From contig JACAES010000008.1 in assembly GCA_013388735.1 (NCBI GenBank), positions 22,464 to 86,463 of the forward strand: DNA of 64,000 bases, in the 5' to 3' direction. The stretch is from Chloroflexota bacterium. GTDB lineage: Bacteria > Chloroflexota > Anaerolineae > Aggregatilineales > Phototrophicaceae. Both the position numbers and the translations under genes were made by a program. Each line of letters starts with the position of its first letter. Position 1 is the first letter of the stretch. Shown here piece by piece: positions 51,197 to 59,094 of the stretch. The notes beneath the pieces are model-generated. The model searched no databases and was not told the DNA's origin. It worked only from the letters and a program-made list of their open reading frames with translations.

Positions 51197-52450
51197 ATGA
51201 TTCAATTCTGGGAATATGATCGGTTGACGCCAGAGCAGTTAGCGAAAATTATGCGGCGCGCCGAAACCGACATTCGAGACCTGCTGCCGCTGGCGCAGGA
51301 AGTGATTGATCGTGTGCGGAATGAAGGCGATGCCGCTGTTGTAGACTATGCGCGCCGCTTTGATGCCGCCGATTTCACCGCCGATCAACTGCGGGCAACC
51401 CCGCAGGATTTTGCGCAGGCGCGGGCAGCCCTTAGTCAGGACGTGATTGATGCCATCCAGCAGGCGCATGATAATATCCGCCGCTTCCACGAGGAGCAGA
51501 TGCCGGAGCCGCTGTGGTTCGTCGAAGTGCAGCCGGGCATTATGGCCGGAGAGAAGGTTTCCCCGGTTGCCAGCGCAGGGTTATATGTGCCGCGTGGCAA
51601 GGGCGCGTTCCCGTCGGTTATGCTGATGCTGGCGGTACCAGCCAAAGTCGCCGGGGTACCGCGTGTGGTTGTGGTCACGCCGCCGACGCCGGAAGGTAAA
51701 GCCGACGCAGCATCCCTGGTGGCGGCGGAAATCTGCGGCGTGGATGAAGTTTACGTGGTTGGCGGGATGCAGGCGGTGGCGGCGCTGGCCTACGGCACGC
51801 AAACCCTGCCGCGCGTTCAGAAGATCATCGGGCCGGGCAGCAGTTACGTATCGGCGGCCAAGCGGCTGCTGTACGGCGTTGTGGATGTTGGGCTGCCGGC
51901 TGGCCCAAGTGAATCGATTATCCTCACCGATGAACACACCGACCCGCGTCTGGCGGCGCTTGATCTGCTGGTCGAGGCGGAACATGGCCCGGATTCGGCG
52001 GCCATCCTGGTCACGCACAGCCGCGAGGTCGCCGAACGCGCGCTGGAACTGCTGCCGGGGTATATCGCTGAACTGCCTGAATGGCGGCAGGCGTTTATCA
52101 GCAAGGTGCTGTCGAACTACGGTGGCGTGCTGCTGACCAAAAGCCTGGAAGAATCTATCCAGTTCGTCAACGATTATGCGCCGGAGCATCTTGAGGTGCT
52201 GACTGCCGAACCGTTCGTCGCGCTCAACAAAATCAAAAATGCCGGAGAAATCCTGCTCGGCTCGCTGACCCCCATCCCGACGGCGAACTACTGCCTGGGG
52301 CTGAATGCCATCCTGCCAACCGGCGGCTTCGCTAAAAGTTTCTCGTCGGTCAGCGTGCAGGACTTCCTCAAGCGCAGCGGTGTAGGTTATCTGTCCCGCG
52401 AGGGCTATGCGCGTTTGCAGGGCATCACGGCAACGCTGGCCGATTATTAG
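51197..52450 (+). CDS. hisD: Histidinol dehydrogenase
   Basis: A 417-residue zinc enzyme that oxidises histidinol to histidine in two NAD-dependent steps. The N-terminal region and PVASAGLYVPRGKGAFPSVM, AALAYGTQTLPRVQKIIGPG, GLPAGPSESIILTDEHTDPR and LVEAEHGPDSAAILVTHS are family signatures, including the Zn-binding Gln/His region and the catalytic Glu-His pair in YAPEHLEVL. Length is normal (about 430). The ATG at 51197 has GAGGAG upstream. An APH-type kinase gene follows after 56 bases, with hisG and hisZ convergent beyond it. Confidence 0.97.
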   Translation: MIQFWEYDRLTPEQLAKIMRRAETDIRDLLPLAQEVIDRVRNEGDAAVVDYARRFDAADFTADQLRATPQDFAQARAALSQDVIDAIQQAHDNIRRFHEEQMPEPLWFVEVQPGIMAGEKVSPVASAGLYVPRGKGAFPSVMLMLAVPAKVAGVPRVVVVTPPTPEGKADAASLVAAEICGVDEVYVVGGMQAVAALAYGTQTLPRVQKIIGPGSSYVSAAKRLLYGVVDVGLPAGPSESIILTDEHTDPRLAALDLLVEAEHGPDSAAILVTHSREVAERALELLPGYIAELPEWRQAFISKVLSNYGGVLLTKSLEESIQFVNDYAPEHLEVLTAEPFVALNKIKNAGEILLGSLTPIPTANYCLGLNAILPTGGFAKSFSSVSVQDFLKRSGVGYLSREGYARLQGITATLADY

Positions 52451-52506
52451 GATTTTCCTGCTCATGCAATGGCAATCCGCAAACGTAATGCCATCATCGG
52501 CCTGGC

Positions 52507-53733
52507 ATGAAAGACCAGCTTCAGCAGATTCAACACCTGCAATTTCGAGACAGAAGCGGGGCGGAAGCCCTGCTCCTGTCTTTTGTACGAGACGTGTACT
52601 CTCCTGATGTGGCGACGGTTGAACTCCGTCCGCTGGCAATATCACTCAACTCGTTTAACGGCTTTCTGACGATGGCCGATGGCCGCCGGTATTTCTTTAA
52701 GACCCATACCGAATCCGACAGCGTGATCGGGGAATACTACAATGCGACGCTGCTGGCCGAAGCCGGCTATCCGGTTATTCAACCGATCTTCAGCTCGACT
52801 GAAGCCGGCAGACAATTTCTGGTTTATGAAATTGTCAGCGCGCCATCGGTTTTTGATACGGCCTGGGCGATTGAAAACAACCAGACTGATAGGCTTCCGG
52901 CGCTCACCCGCGCCCAGCAGGCGGCAGACAACGATCTGCTGCGAATCTATCGCGCCACGTTGCAGCCTCAGACGGCTTTAGAAGCGGCACAGTCACCGAT
53001 CCACCAGTTGTTTTATCACCGGCTGGCGGGGGGACGTTTGTCGCGTTTTTATGCCGACACAGCGACGATCAACCTGCCCGGCGGCGAAACTGCTGTTGGC
53101 GATGTTTTTGCAGTGCGGTGGCATATCAACGGCCAGATTTACACCGATGATCTGAGAGCCATCATTGAGCGGGCAACACGCCTGCTTAACCCCGCGCAGG
53201 CCGGCCCTTCGATCATCGGGCATGGAGACGCTCATAACGGCAACATCTTCATTGAGCAGGATCGGTTGGTGTATTTTGACCCGGCGTTCGCCGGACGGCA
53301 TCATCCGCTGCTGGACATCGTTAAGCCACTTTTCCATAACGTTTTTGCGATGTGGATGTACTTCCCCAATGAAAAACGCGACCAGACGCCGATTACGCTG
53401 GAACGCAGTGACGACGTATGGCGGGTGCAGTACGAATATCCTTTGCACCTTATCCGAGAGATGTTCCTGCACAGCAAGGTTGAGCGTGTGCTGATTCCGG
53501 TTCTGTCCGAGCTGCTCCGGCGTTCGTGGCTGCGTGAAGACTGGCGGGAATATCTTAAGGCCGCGTTGTTCTGCTGCCCGTTCCTGACGATGAATCTGGC
53601 CGATGGCGAGAAGTTTCCGCCGGAAATCAGCCTGCTCGGTTTGTGTATGGCGGTCGAAATGGGCGCAGAAAGCCAGAGCGCGCGCAGCATCCTCGACCGC
53701 ACGTTGGATGAAGTCGCGCGTGCGATTCGTTAG
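52507..53733 (+). CDS. APH-family phosphotransferase, substrate unknown
   Basis: A 408-residue protein kinase-like phosphotransferase. The N-terminal lobe carries a Lys in GRRYFFKTHTESDSVIGEYY and a helix Glu. The catalytic loop is IIGHGDAHNGNIFI (HxDxxxxN) and the metal-binding segment is YFDPAFAGRHHPLLD, typical of aminoglycoside/choline/homoserine kinase relatives. The C-terminal half is helical. Position between hisD and hisG suggests a housekeeping small-molecule kinase, not a resistance gene, but no substrate can be assigned. The ATG at 52507 has only a weak ribosome site. Its end overlaps hisG by four bases, tail-to-tail. Confidence 0.75.
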   Translation: MKDQLQQIQHLQFRDRSGAEALLLSFVRDVYSPDVATVELRPLAISLNSFNGFLTMADGRRYFFKTHTESDSVIGEYYNATLLAEAGYPVIQPIFSSTEAGRQFLVYEIVSAPSVFDTAWAIENNQTDRLPALTRAQQAADNDLLRIYRATLQPQTALEAAQSPIHQLFYHRLAGGRLSRFYADTATINLPGGETAVGDVFAVRWHINGQIYTDDLRAIIERATRLLNPAQAGPSIIGHGDAHNGNIFIEQDRLVYFDPAFAGRHHPLLDIVKPLFHNVFAMWMYFPNEKRDQTPITLERSDDVWRVQYEYPLHLIREMFLHSKVERVLIPVLSELLRRSWLREDWREYLKAALFCCPFLTMNLADGEKFPPEISLLGLCMAVEMGAESQSARSILDRTLDEVARAIR

Positions 53734-54740
53734 CCCAGCGTTTCCAGCAGGCGCGCGAAGGTTGGCGACTGCTCCATGAACACGTAGCGCACCGGCGTAA
53801 CGACCGTCTGCGTTCCGCCAATAGTTCGCATGTACTCGACGGCTTCCAGCAGCTTTTTGCCGGTAACAACAATCGTCACGGTATGCCACTGGCTGCCCGG
53901 CTGTGCCGGCACAGCGCCATAGATCGGCGCGATGGTTGGCCCCTGCAAACCCTGCGTCAGCGGGTTGCCGGCGACCTTGCGGGCCACCGACTCGGCGTCT
54001 GCCCCCTGGATATTGACGGTTAGCTGATAGTAGTTTCGCCCAATCAACGCGCCGTCAATGTATTCCAGAAGGGCGCGCAGACTATCGAGCAGCGCCGGGT
54101 TATCGGGCAGCACGCGGCGATTGCCCACCAGACAGGCCTGCGATTCAATAATGATGCCATCGGACAGCACTTTGAGATGATTTTCGCGCAGCGTCGTGCC
54201 GGTCTGGGTCACATCCACGATTACATCGGCATAACCAAGCGTCGGCGCAGCTTCGATAGCGCCCTCGGCGTTCACAAGCGTAAAGTGCTGGATTCCCTGG
54301 CTGTGAAAAAACTGCCGGGTCAGCGTGGGGTATTTGGTGGCAATGCGCAGCGTGCGCCGGTGATATTCCCGGAAGTCAAGCGCGATATCGGCCAAATCAA
54401 GCAGATTGTCCACATCTACCCAGGTTTCGGGAACGGCGACCACCAGGCTGCAATGTCCGTATCCCAGGCTGTCGTGAATCACCAGCACATCCTGGTGCGG
54501 ATGTTCCTGAACCACGTCCAGCCCGGTTATACCGACTGGCACGGTTCCATCAGCCACTTTATACAGCACATCGTTAACGCGCTGGAACAGAATAGAAATA
54601 CCGGGAATAGCCGGCATCAGGCCGGTATACTGGCGCTGGTTTGGTTTTTCCACACGCAGGCCGCAGTCGCGCAGAAAATTCAGTGTCGGCTCGGCAATAG
54701 CGCCTTTGCTGGGCAGAGCGAGGGTGAGACGATTATTCAC
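53730..54740 (-). CDS. hisG: ATP phosphoribosyltransferase, long form
   Basis: A 336-residue HisG, which joins ATP and PRPP in the first step of histidine synthesis. The N-terminal start LTLALPSKGAIAEPTLNFLR and the PRPP loop ADVIVDVTQTGTTLRENHLK are characteristic. After residue 230 there is a C-terminal regulatory domain (YYQLTVNIQGADAESVARKV, then WHTVTIVVTGKKLLEAVEYM), as in long-form HisG that binds histidine itself. The GTG start at 54740 overlaps the hisZ stop (GTGA). Finding a long HisG next to hisZ is unusual, because HisZ normally serves short HisG. Confidence 0.94.
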   Translation of the reverse strand: MNNRLTLALPSKGAIAEPTLNFLRDCGLRVEKPNQRQYTGLMPAIPGISILFQRVNDVLYKVADGTVPVGITGLDVVQEHPHQDVLVIHDSLGYGHCSLVVAVPETWVDVDNLLDLADIALDFREYHRRTLRIATKYPTLTRQFFHSQGIQHFTLVNAEGAIEAAPTLGYADVIVDVTQTGTTLRENHLKVLSDGIIIESQACLVGNRRVLPDNPALLDSLRALLEYIDGALIGRNYYQLTVNIQGADAESVARKVAGNPLTQGLQGPTIAPIYGAVPAQPGSQWHTVTIVVTGKKLLEAVEYMRTIGGTQTVVTPVRYVFMEQSPTFARLLETLG

Positions 54741-56110
54741 AGCAGGCCTCTCAGTATATTCACGAGGCGGTCAATGTCGCTCAGGGTAAAGGTTTCGTCG
54801 TCAAGGAACGCGCGCTGCCGGTTATCCACCGTCAGTATAAACGGCGCGTTTTCCTGAACCTGCTCAGACGGCATCAGTCGCACCGGAACATTCTGTTCCC
54901 GCAGGCGGTTGGCCCAGACAGCCGATGCAACTGCATTCTCCGACATTACCGGGATGGTTATCAGACGCACGTCAGCATGGGATGTGGCGGGGATAAGCTC
55001 AAGAATCTGGTCAGCATAGTAGGCGAATCCGACAGCAGGCACATCGCGCTGGCTGCCCAACAGCCGCAGCAGTTCATCATAGCGACCGCCGCCACCCAGA
55101 TGCCGGCCATCTGCCGTTAGCTCAAAAACGACGCCGGTGTAATACGCCCAACTGCGCGCCAGATTCGGGCGTATGGTCAGACGCTCATCGGGTATCTGAT
55201 AGGCGCGCAGCAGTTCAATCGTGCGCTGCCAGCCGGCTAATGTTTGCCGGGAAACAGCATCATCCGGCGCGACCAGCGAATCCATCAGCTTAAAGGCTTC
55301 GTCCGGCGGATGATTGACGGCATTCCATCGTTCAAGTTCGTCCAGTGCGTGAATGATCTGCGGCCTTTCAGCAACCTGCCGCCGCTTCTGCGCAAGCCTG
55401 CGCGCGATCTCCTGGTGATCGCGCCCACCCATCGTTTGCGCGTTAACCGTAATATCCGAAAGCGTTTCCAGACTGCGCGCCGGGTCAGTTTCTTCGCGCT
55501 GATTAGATGCAGATTTGCCGAGCAAAAAGCGGTCAATCTGCTCCAGAATGAAAGATTTTCCTTTGAGCGGGTCGGCCAGCGCGGGCAAATGGTTAAGGAT
55601 AAAGCGCTCCATGCGGCTGTCCAGCCCGGCGCGTGCGAGTATCTGGCGCATGAGACGGGTATGCCCGATGGTGACAGACCAGCTGCGAATGGCTGTCCGA
55701 TCCAGGCCGCGCGCTGCAAGGCTGATAATCTCGGCGTCCGCCGCCACCTCGGATATACCGATCAGTTCGGCGCCGATGCTGAGACGCTGGTAACTGCGAG
55801 ACGAGTCATTGGGGTCATCCTCAAATATCTGCCCGCAAAACTGCCAGCGGGCAGGCTCGCTACTGTTCAGGCGAGTATAGCGATGCGCTGCTGCCGCCGT
55901 GAATTCCGGTCGAAGCGCCAACTGCTGTCCATGCCGCTCGAAGGTGAACAATTTGCCAAGCACTTGGTCGCCCGCTTTAATAAGAAACAGGTCTGCCGTC
56001 TCGATGACCGGCAGTTCGATCAGTTCATAGCCGTATAAGGCCATGTGCTGGTGTAAATCCTGCGTGATCTGGCGCACCAGGCGCGAGGGAACAGATCGCA
56101 TGGGTGGCAC
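54737..56110 (-). CDS. hisZ: HisZ-like ATP phosphoribosyltransferase regulatory subunit (HisRS paralog)
   Basis: A 457-residue class II tRNA-synthetase-like protein. LRPEFTAAAAHRY is motif-2-like, QRLSIGAELIG matches the HisZ ..ELIG block rather than HisRS, and YYTGVVFELTADGRHLGGGG with RYDELL forms the histidine pocket area. A C-terminal alpha/beta domain resembles the anticodon-binding fold. In HisZ-HisG pairs it senses histidine and activates HisG. The start is GTG at 56110, with ATG at 56101 as alternative. A promoter lies at 56143-56170. The stop overlaps hisG, so the two proteins are made together. Histidyl-tRNA synthetase is less likely, given the changed motif 2. Confidence 0.82.
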   Translation of the reverse strand: MPPMRSVPSRLVRQITQDLHQHMALYGYELIELPVIETADLFLIKAGDQVLGKLFTFERHGQQLALRPEFTAAAAHRYTRLNSSEPARWQFCGQIFEDDPNDSSRSYQRLSIGAELIGISEVAADAEIISLAARGLDRTAIRSWSVTIGHTRLMRQILARAGLDSRMERFILNHLPALADPLKGKSFILEQIDRFLLGKSASNQREETDPARSLETLSDITVNAQTMGGRDHQEIARRLAQKRRQVAERPQIIHALDELERWNAVNHPPDEAFKLMDSLVAPDDAVSRQTLAGWQRTIELLRAYQIPDERLTIRPNLARSWAYYTGVVFELTADGRHLGGGGRYDELLRLLGSQRDVPAVGFAYYADQILELIPATSHADVRLITIPVMSENAVASAVWANRLREQNVPVRLMPSEQVQENAPFILTVDNRQRAFLDDETFTLSDIDRLVNILRGLL

Positions 56111-56142
56111 GTTTTCAACAACTCCGTCTGGGAAACAGGCTC

Positions 56143-56170
56143 ATGATAACGCGCTTTGGAGTGATGGCAA
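56143..56170 (-). promoter_or_regulatory. Promoter of the hisZ-hisG operon
   Basis: On the minus strand, -35 TTGCCA (56165-56170), a 16-base spacer and -10 TATCAT (56143-56148), ending about 33 bases before the GTG start at 56110. Confidence 0.6.
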
Positions 56171-56173
56171 GAG

Positions 56174-57214
56174 TCATTTATAGTCGCCGCTGCTGTAGAC
56201 AAAAACGGCGGGGCCAGCTTCTTTATCCGCCGATACCAGCGTTCCCATTTCTTCAGCAACCCACATATACAGCCAGTGCGCGTCGGTGATGCTCAGGTTG
56301 ACACAGCCATGGCTGCGCCGGTAGCCGAAACCATCATGCCAGTAAGCCCCATGCAGTGCGCGCCCTTCGTCAAAGAACATCGTCCAGGGGACTTCTTCCA
56401 GAAAATAATAATCGTCACCTACTACACCACCGCTCATATCCTTCCTGGTGCGGCGGAAGTAAATATGATACAGCCCTTCGTTGGTCGGCCAGATAGACCG
56501 CCCGGATGAGATCAGCGTGGCAAATATGGGGCGATCATCCTGATAGGCAATCAGAACCTGTTCGTAAAGATCAATACTGATCCATCTGTCGGTATCCACT
56601 TCGACAGGGCGTTCCAGCGGTATAATCCGCGCAACGTGGTGCTGGTGTGTCCACGCATCCACGCCGATCTGATACCAGATTTCCCCGTCAACAACTGTGG
56701 ACGCATACAGGTTAAGCCGGGTGTAGCGATAAACCAGTGGATTCGACTCGCTGGGGTTTCCACCCGGCACGCGGCTGGGGTACTGGTTAATCAGCGCCCA
56801 GGCCGTCAGATAAGGCGGTTTTTCTTCCGGCAGCAAGACGCCGGTGAAATACGAAACGCCGCCGCTGCTGTCGCTCGCAGTATCTGACCGAATCCATTCC
56901 GTGTCATTGATTCGCACCCAACCAGGCTGTGTGCCGAGCGCAGTAATAAAATTAAAGCCAGGGTCTATCGTGCGAATCAGCCTGCCGCCAGGCGCATCAA
57001 AAACCTGTACCGTTCCGTTGAGTTGGTAATACCAACGATCATACAATAGTTCCACATCTACCTGAAGCGGCGTTACAATCGGTTCTGGATAAGCGGTGAT
57101 ATCTGCTTCTGAAAGCCCTGGCTGTGTGTTCGCGCACAGGGTTTCCGGGTCACACATTGGCTGCGTGTAAACCAGCGATGTCAGCGCAGTTAAGAGCAGC
57201 AAAATCAGCTTCAT
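56174..57214 (-). CDS. Exported L,D-transpeptidase (YkuD domain)
   Basis: A 346-residue exported protein. The signal peptide is MKLILLLLTALTSLVYTQPM. The middle has SH3-like strands (VQVFDAPGGRLIRTIDPGFN, then WVRINDTEW). The C-terminal YkuD domain ends with the catalytic YRRSHGCVNLSITDAHWLYM, holding the conserved His, Gly, Cys and Asn. The upstream His is in the segment around GRALHGAYWHDGFGYRRS. Such enzymes make 3-3 peptidoglycan cross-links or attach proteins to the wall. The ATG at 57214 has AAGGATGA upstream. It is divergent from the SH3-array gene at 57451, suggesting linked envelope functions. Confidence 0.92.
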   Translation of the reverse strand: MKLILLLLTALTSLVYTQPMCDPETLCANTQPGLSEADITAYPEPIVTPLQVDVELLYDRWYYQLNGTVQVFDAPGGRLIRTIDPGFNFITALGTQPGWVRINDTEWIRSDTASDSSGGVSYFTGVLLPEEKPPYLTAWALINQYPSRVPGGNPSESNPLVYRYTRLNLYASTVVDGEIWYQIGVDAWTHQHHVARIIPLERPVEVDTDRWISIDLYEQVLIAYQDDRPIFATLISSGRSIWPTNEGLYHIYFRRTRKDMSGGVVGDDYYFLEEVPWTMFFDEGRALHGAYWHDGFGYRRSHGCVNLSITDAHWLYMWVAEEMGTLVSADKEAGPAVFVYSSGDYK

Positions 57215-57450
57215 TGCGTCATCCTTGTTGGTTTGTTGGTTGCACCTATTCTATAGATAAGAACCCGGCATTAACCTGACGCCAGGCCGCCGCCGCGCAT
57301 TCGCTTCTGGTACTAATTTGCCACTCGATTGCGGTATTGTCATGATCGCTTTATACTCAACTACAAGAAAGCGGGATTTGCTTGTTTAACATATACTTAT
57401 ACTTAAAACCCGGATAGAACCGGAACATGCTGATTTCAGGAGACAACCCG

Positions 57451-59019
57451 ATGAAACTACGACAGCTCTTGAAGGTTTTATTGCTCCCGGCGTTATTAGG
57501 GGTTCTGCTGCTTGGGCCGGGCATTATCATGGCTTCCGAACCGATGCAGCAGGTCCAGTTTGTCACACCCAGACTGGTCGTGAATACCAGCTTCCTGAAC
57601 GTGCGCTCTGGCCCCGGCATACAGTACAGCGTGTTGCTGACTGTCGTCGGTGGCACCGAGCTGCCCGTTTTGGCGCGCGCAAAAGATAACGTCTGGTTTC
57701 AGGTTTCTACCGTCATCGGTGTCGGTTGGGTGAATGTTCAGTATACTGTCCCGCGCGGCAGTTTTGATCTGGTTCCGATCGTGAACACATCGGACATCAG
57801 CGCCTTTGCCGTACTGCCCAGCGTCCCGTCGTCTTTGGCTTTACCGGCCATCATTGAGGGACAGGGCGGGGGTGGGCCGGTTGTGGTTGCTCCGGTGGCA
57901 GCCGCAAGTGTTCCGTCATCTGGCAGTGGCAGCCCGATTCGGATCGTATACGATAACAACCAGCGTGTGACATCCGTCCGCCCTGGCGAGCGGTTCCGTA
58001 TCACGATCAACGTGGAAGCGGTGAATATTCGTACCGAACCCCGCGATGGCGCTCCTGCGCTCGGCACGCTCTACCGCGATGCCAGTAACGACTACACGTT
58101 GGTGAGCAGTGCCCGCGATGCCGTTGGAACGGAATGGTTTGCGATTGACGCGCCGGATATTGGGACCGGCTGGATTGAAGCGCCTAAAACACGCGTGCGC
58201 CTGTCCCGGTTGGCCGGCCAGGTGATGGTGGTGAAGGCGCAAACGCTTTCGCTGCTGGACTCGCCGGGGGGCAGCGGCACGAACATGCCGATCCTCAACA
58301 ACGGTGACGAGGCGTTTCTCGTTGGCGCAAGCCAGGATGGAAAATTCCTTCAGGTCGAACTGGCCGGTGGACAGCGCGGATGGTTGCCGTCAGATGCGAT
58401 TACGGCCCGCACCGATACACCTACCGACCGGATTGATCTGTCGCAGGTGCCGACGGCGGCAGCCGCGTCTGCTGCGACTGTGGTCGTCCAGCCAGATGCT
58501 TCTGCCGGCGTGGTGGTCGTCCCCACTTTCCCGCAGTCGTTTGGCCTGGACACGCCCCATGTGGTTGTGAACACAGGCTTTCTGAACATTCGCAGCGGCC
58601 CCGGCGCGCAGTACACCACTGTTGCCACTGTTCCAGGCGGCACGGAACTCCCTGTCCTCGGAATCGCAAAGGATGGTGTGTGGTATCTGGTGCAGGGCGT
58701 GTTTGGTCGGGGATGGGTAAACGGCGAGTTTACACTTTTCCGGGGCAGTATTGACGCGGTGCCGATCATCTATGAGGCTGCCGGGACAGTTTCGACGCCG
58801 GTCGCCATCGTCGCTGCCAGCGCAGTCACGCTGTATGCCGCGCCCGGCACGAACTTCGGCGTGATCGGCAATCTGGCCGGGCCGGTTGAAGTCCCCATCG
58901 TGGCGCGCACGATTGATTCACAGTGGCTGCAACTCAGTACGCCGCTGGGCTTTGGATGGGTTCTGGCGTCACAGATCATCCTGCAGGGCGATCTCAGTCT
59001 CGTCCCGATTGTGGGCTGA
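57451..59019 (+). CDS. Exported protein with five bacterial SH3-like domains
   Basis: A 522-residue secreted protein. The ATG at 57451 is chosen because AGGAG lies eight bases upstream and it gives the signal peptide VLLLPALLGVLLLGPGIIMA. Five SH3b-like domains follow, marked by NTSFLNVRSGPGIQYSVLLT, VNIRTEPRDGAPALGTLYRD, LSLLDSPGGSGTNMPILNNG, NTGFLNIRSGPGAQYTTVAT and VTLYAAPGTNFGVIGNLAGP. Domains 1 and 4 are nearly the same and probably arose by internal duplication. Gly/Ser/Val-rich linkers separate them. SH3b domains bind peptidoglycan cross-bridges or other wall ligands. There is no catalytic domain. A strong terminator follows. Confidence 0.88.
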   Translation: MKLRQLLKVLLLPALLGVLLLGPGIIMASEPMQQVQFVTPRLVVNTSFLNVRSGPGIQYSVLLTVVGGTELPVLARAKDNVWFQVSTVIGVGWVNVQYTVPRGSFDLVPIVNTSDISAFAVLPSVPSSLALPAIIEGQGGGGPVVVAPVAAASVPSSGSGSPIRIVYDNNQRVTSVRPGERFRITINVEAVNIRTEPRDGAPALGTLYRDASNDYTLVSSARDAVGTEWFAIDAPDIGTGWIEAPKTRVRLSRLAGQVMVVKAQTLSLLDSPGGSGTNMPILNNGDEAFLVGASQDGKFLQVELAGGQRGWLPSDAITARTDTPTDRIDLSQVPTAAAASAATVVVQPDASAGVVVVPTFPQSFGLDTPHVVVNTGFLNIRSGPGAQYTTVATVPGGTELPVLGIAKDGVWYLVQGVFGRGWVNGEFTLFRGSIDAVPIIYEAAGTVSTPVAIVAASAVTLYAAPGTNFGVIGNLAGPVEVPIVARTIDSQWLQLSTPLGFGWVLASQIILQGDLSLVPIVG

Positions 59020-59047
59020 AATTTCGGCTGTGCGCGTTATTCTTAAG

Positions 59048-59080
59048 AACGCTCCGGCAAACCGGGCCGGAGCGTTTTTT
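59048..59080 (+). terminator. Strong Rho-independent terminator after the SH3-array gene
   Basis: AACGCTCCGG (59048-59057) pairs with CCGGAGCGTT (59067-59076), followed by a run of T up to 59080. It lies 29 bases after the stop codon. Confidence 0.9.
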
Positions 59081-59094
59081 GCTTTGCGGAGAAC

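Noticed and set aside
52467..52492. ATGGCA...TGCCAT inverted repeat between hisD and the kinase gene
   Set aside because: The six-base arms with a 14-base gap are too weak to call a terminator or operator.
51581..52645. Minus-strand open frame of 354 residues opposite hisD
   Set aside because: It lies fully across the recognised hisD gene, with Arg/Gln-rich composition typical of shadow frames.
52993..53889. Minus-strand open frame opposite the APH-type kinase
   Set aside because: The kinase motifs on the plus strand are clear; this frame has no recognisable domain and also runs into hisG.
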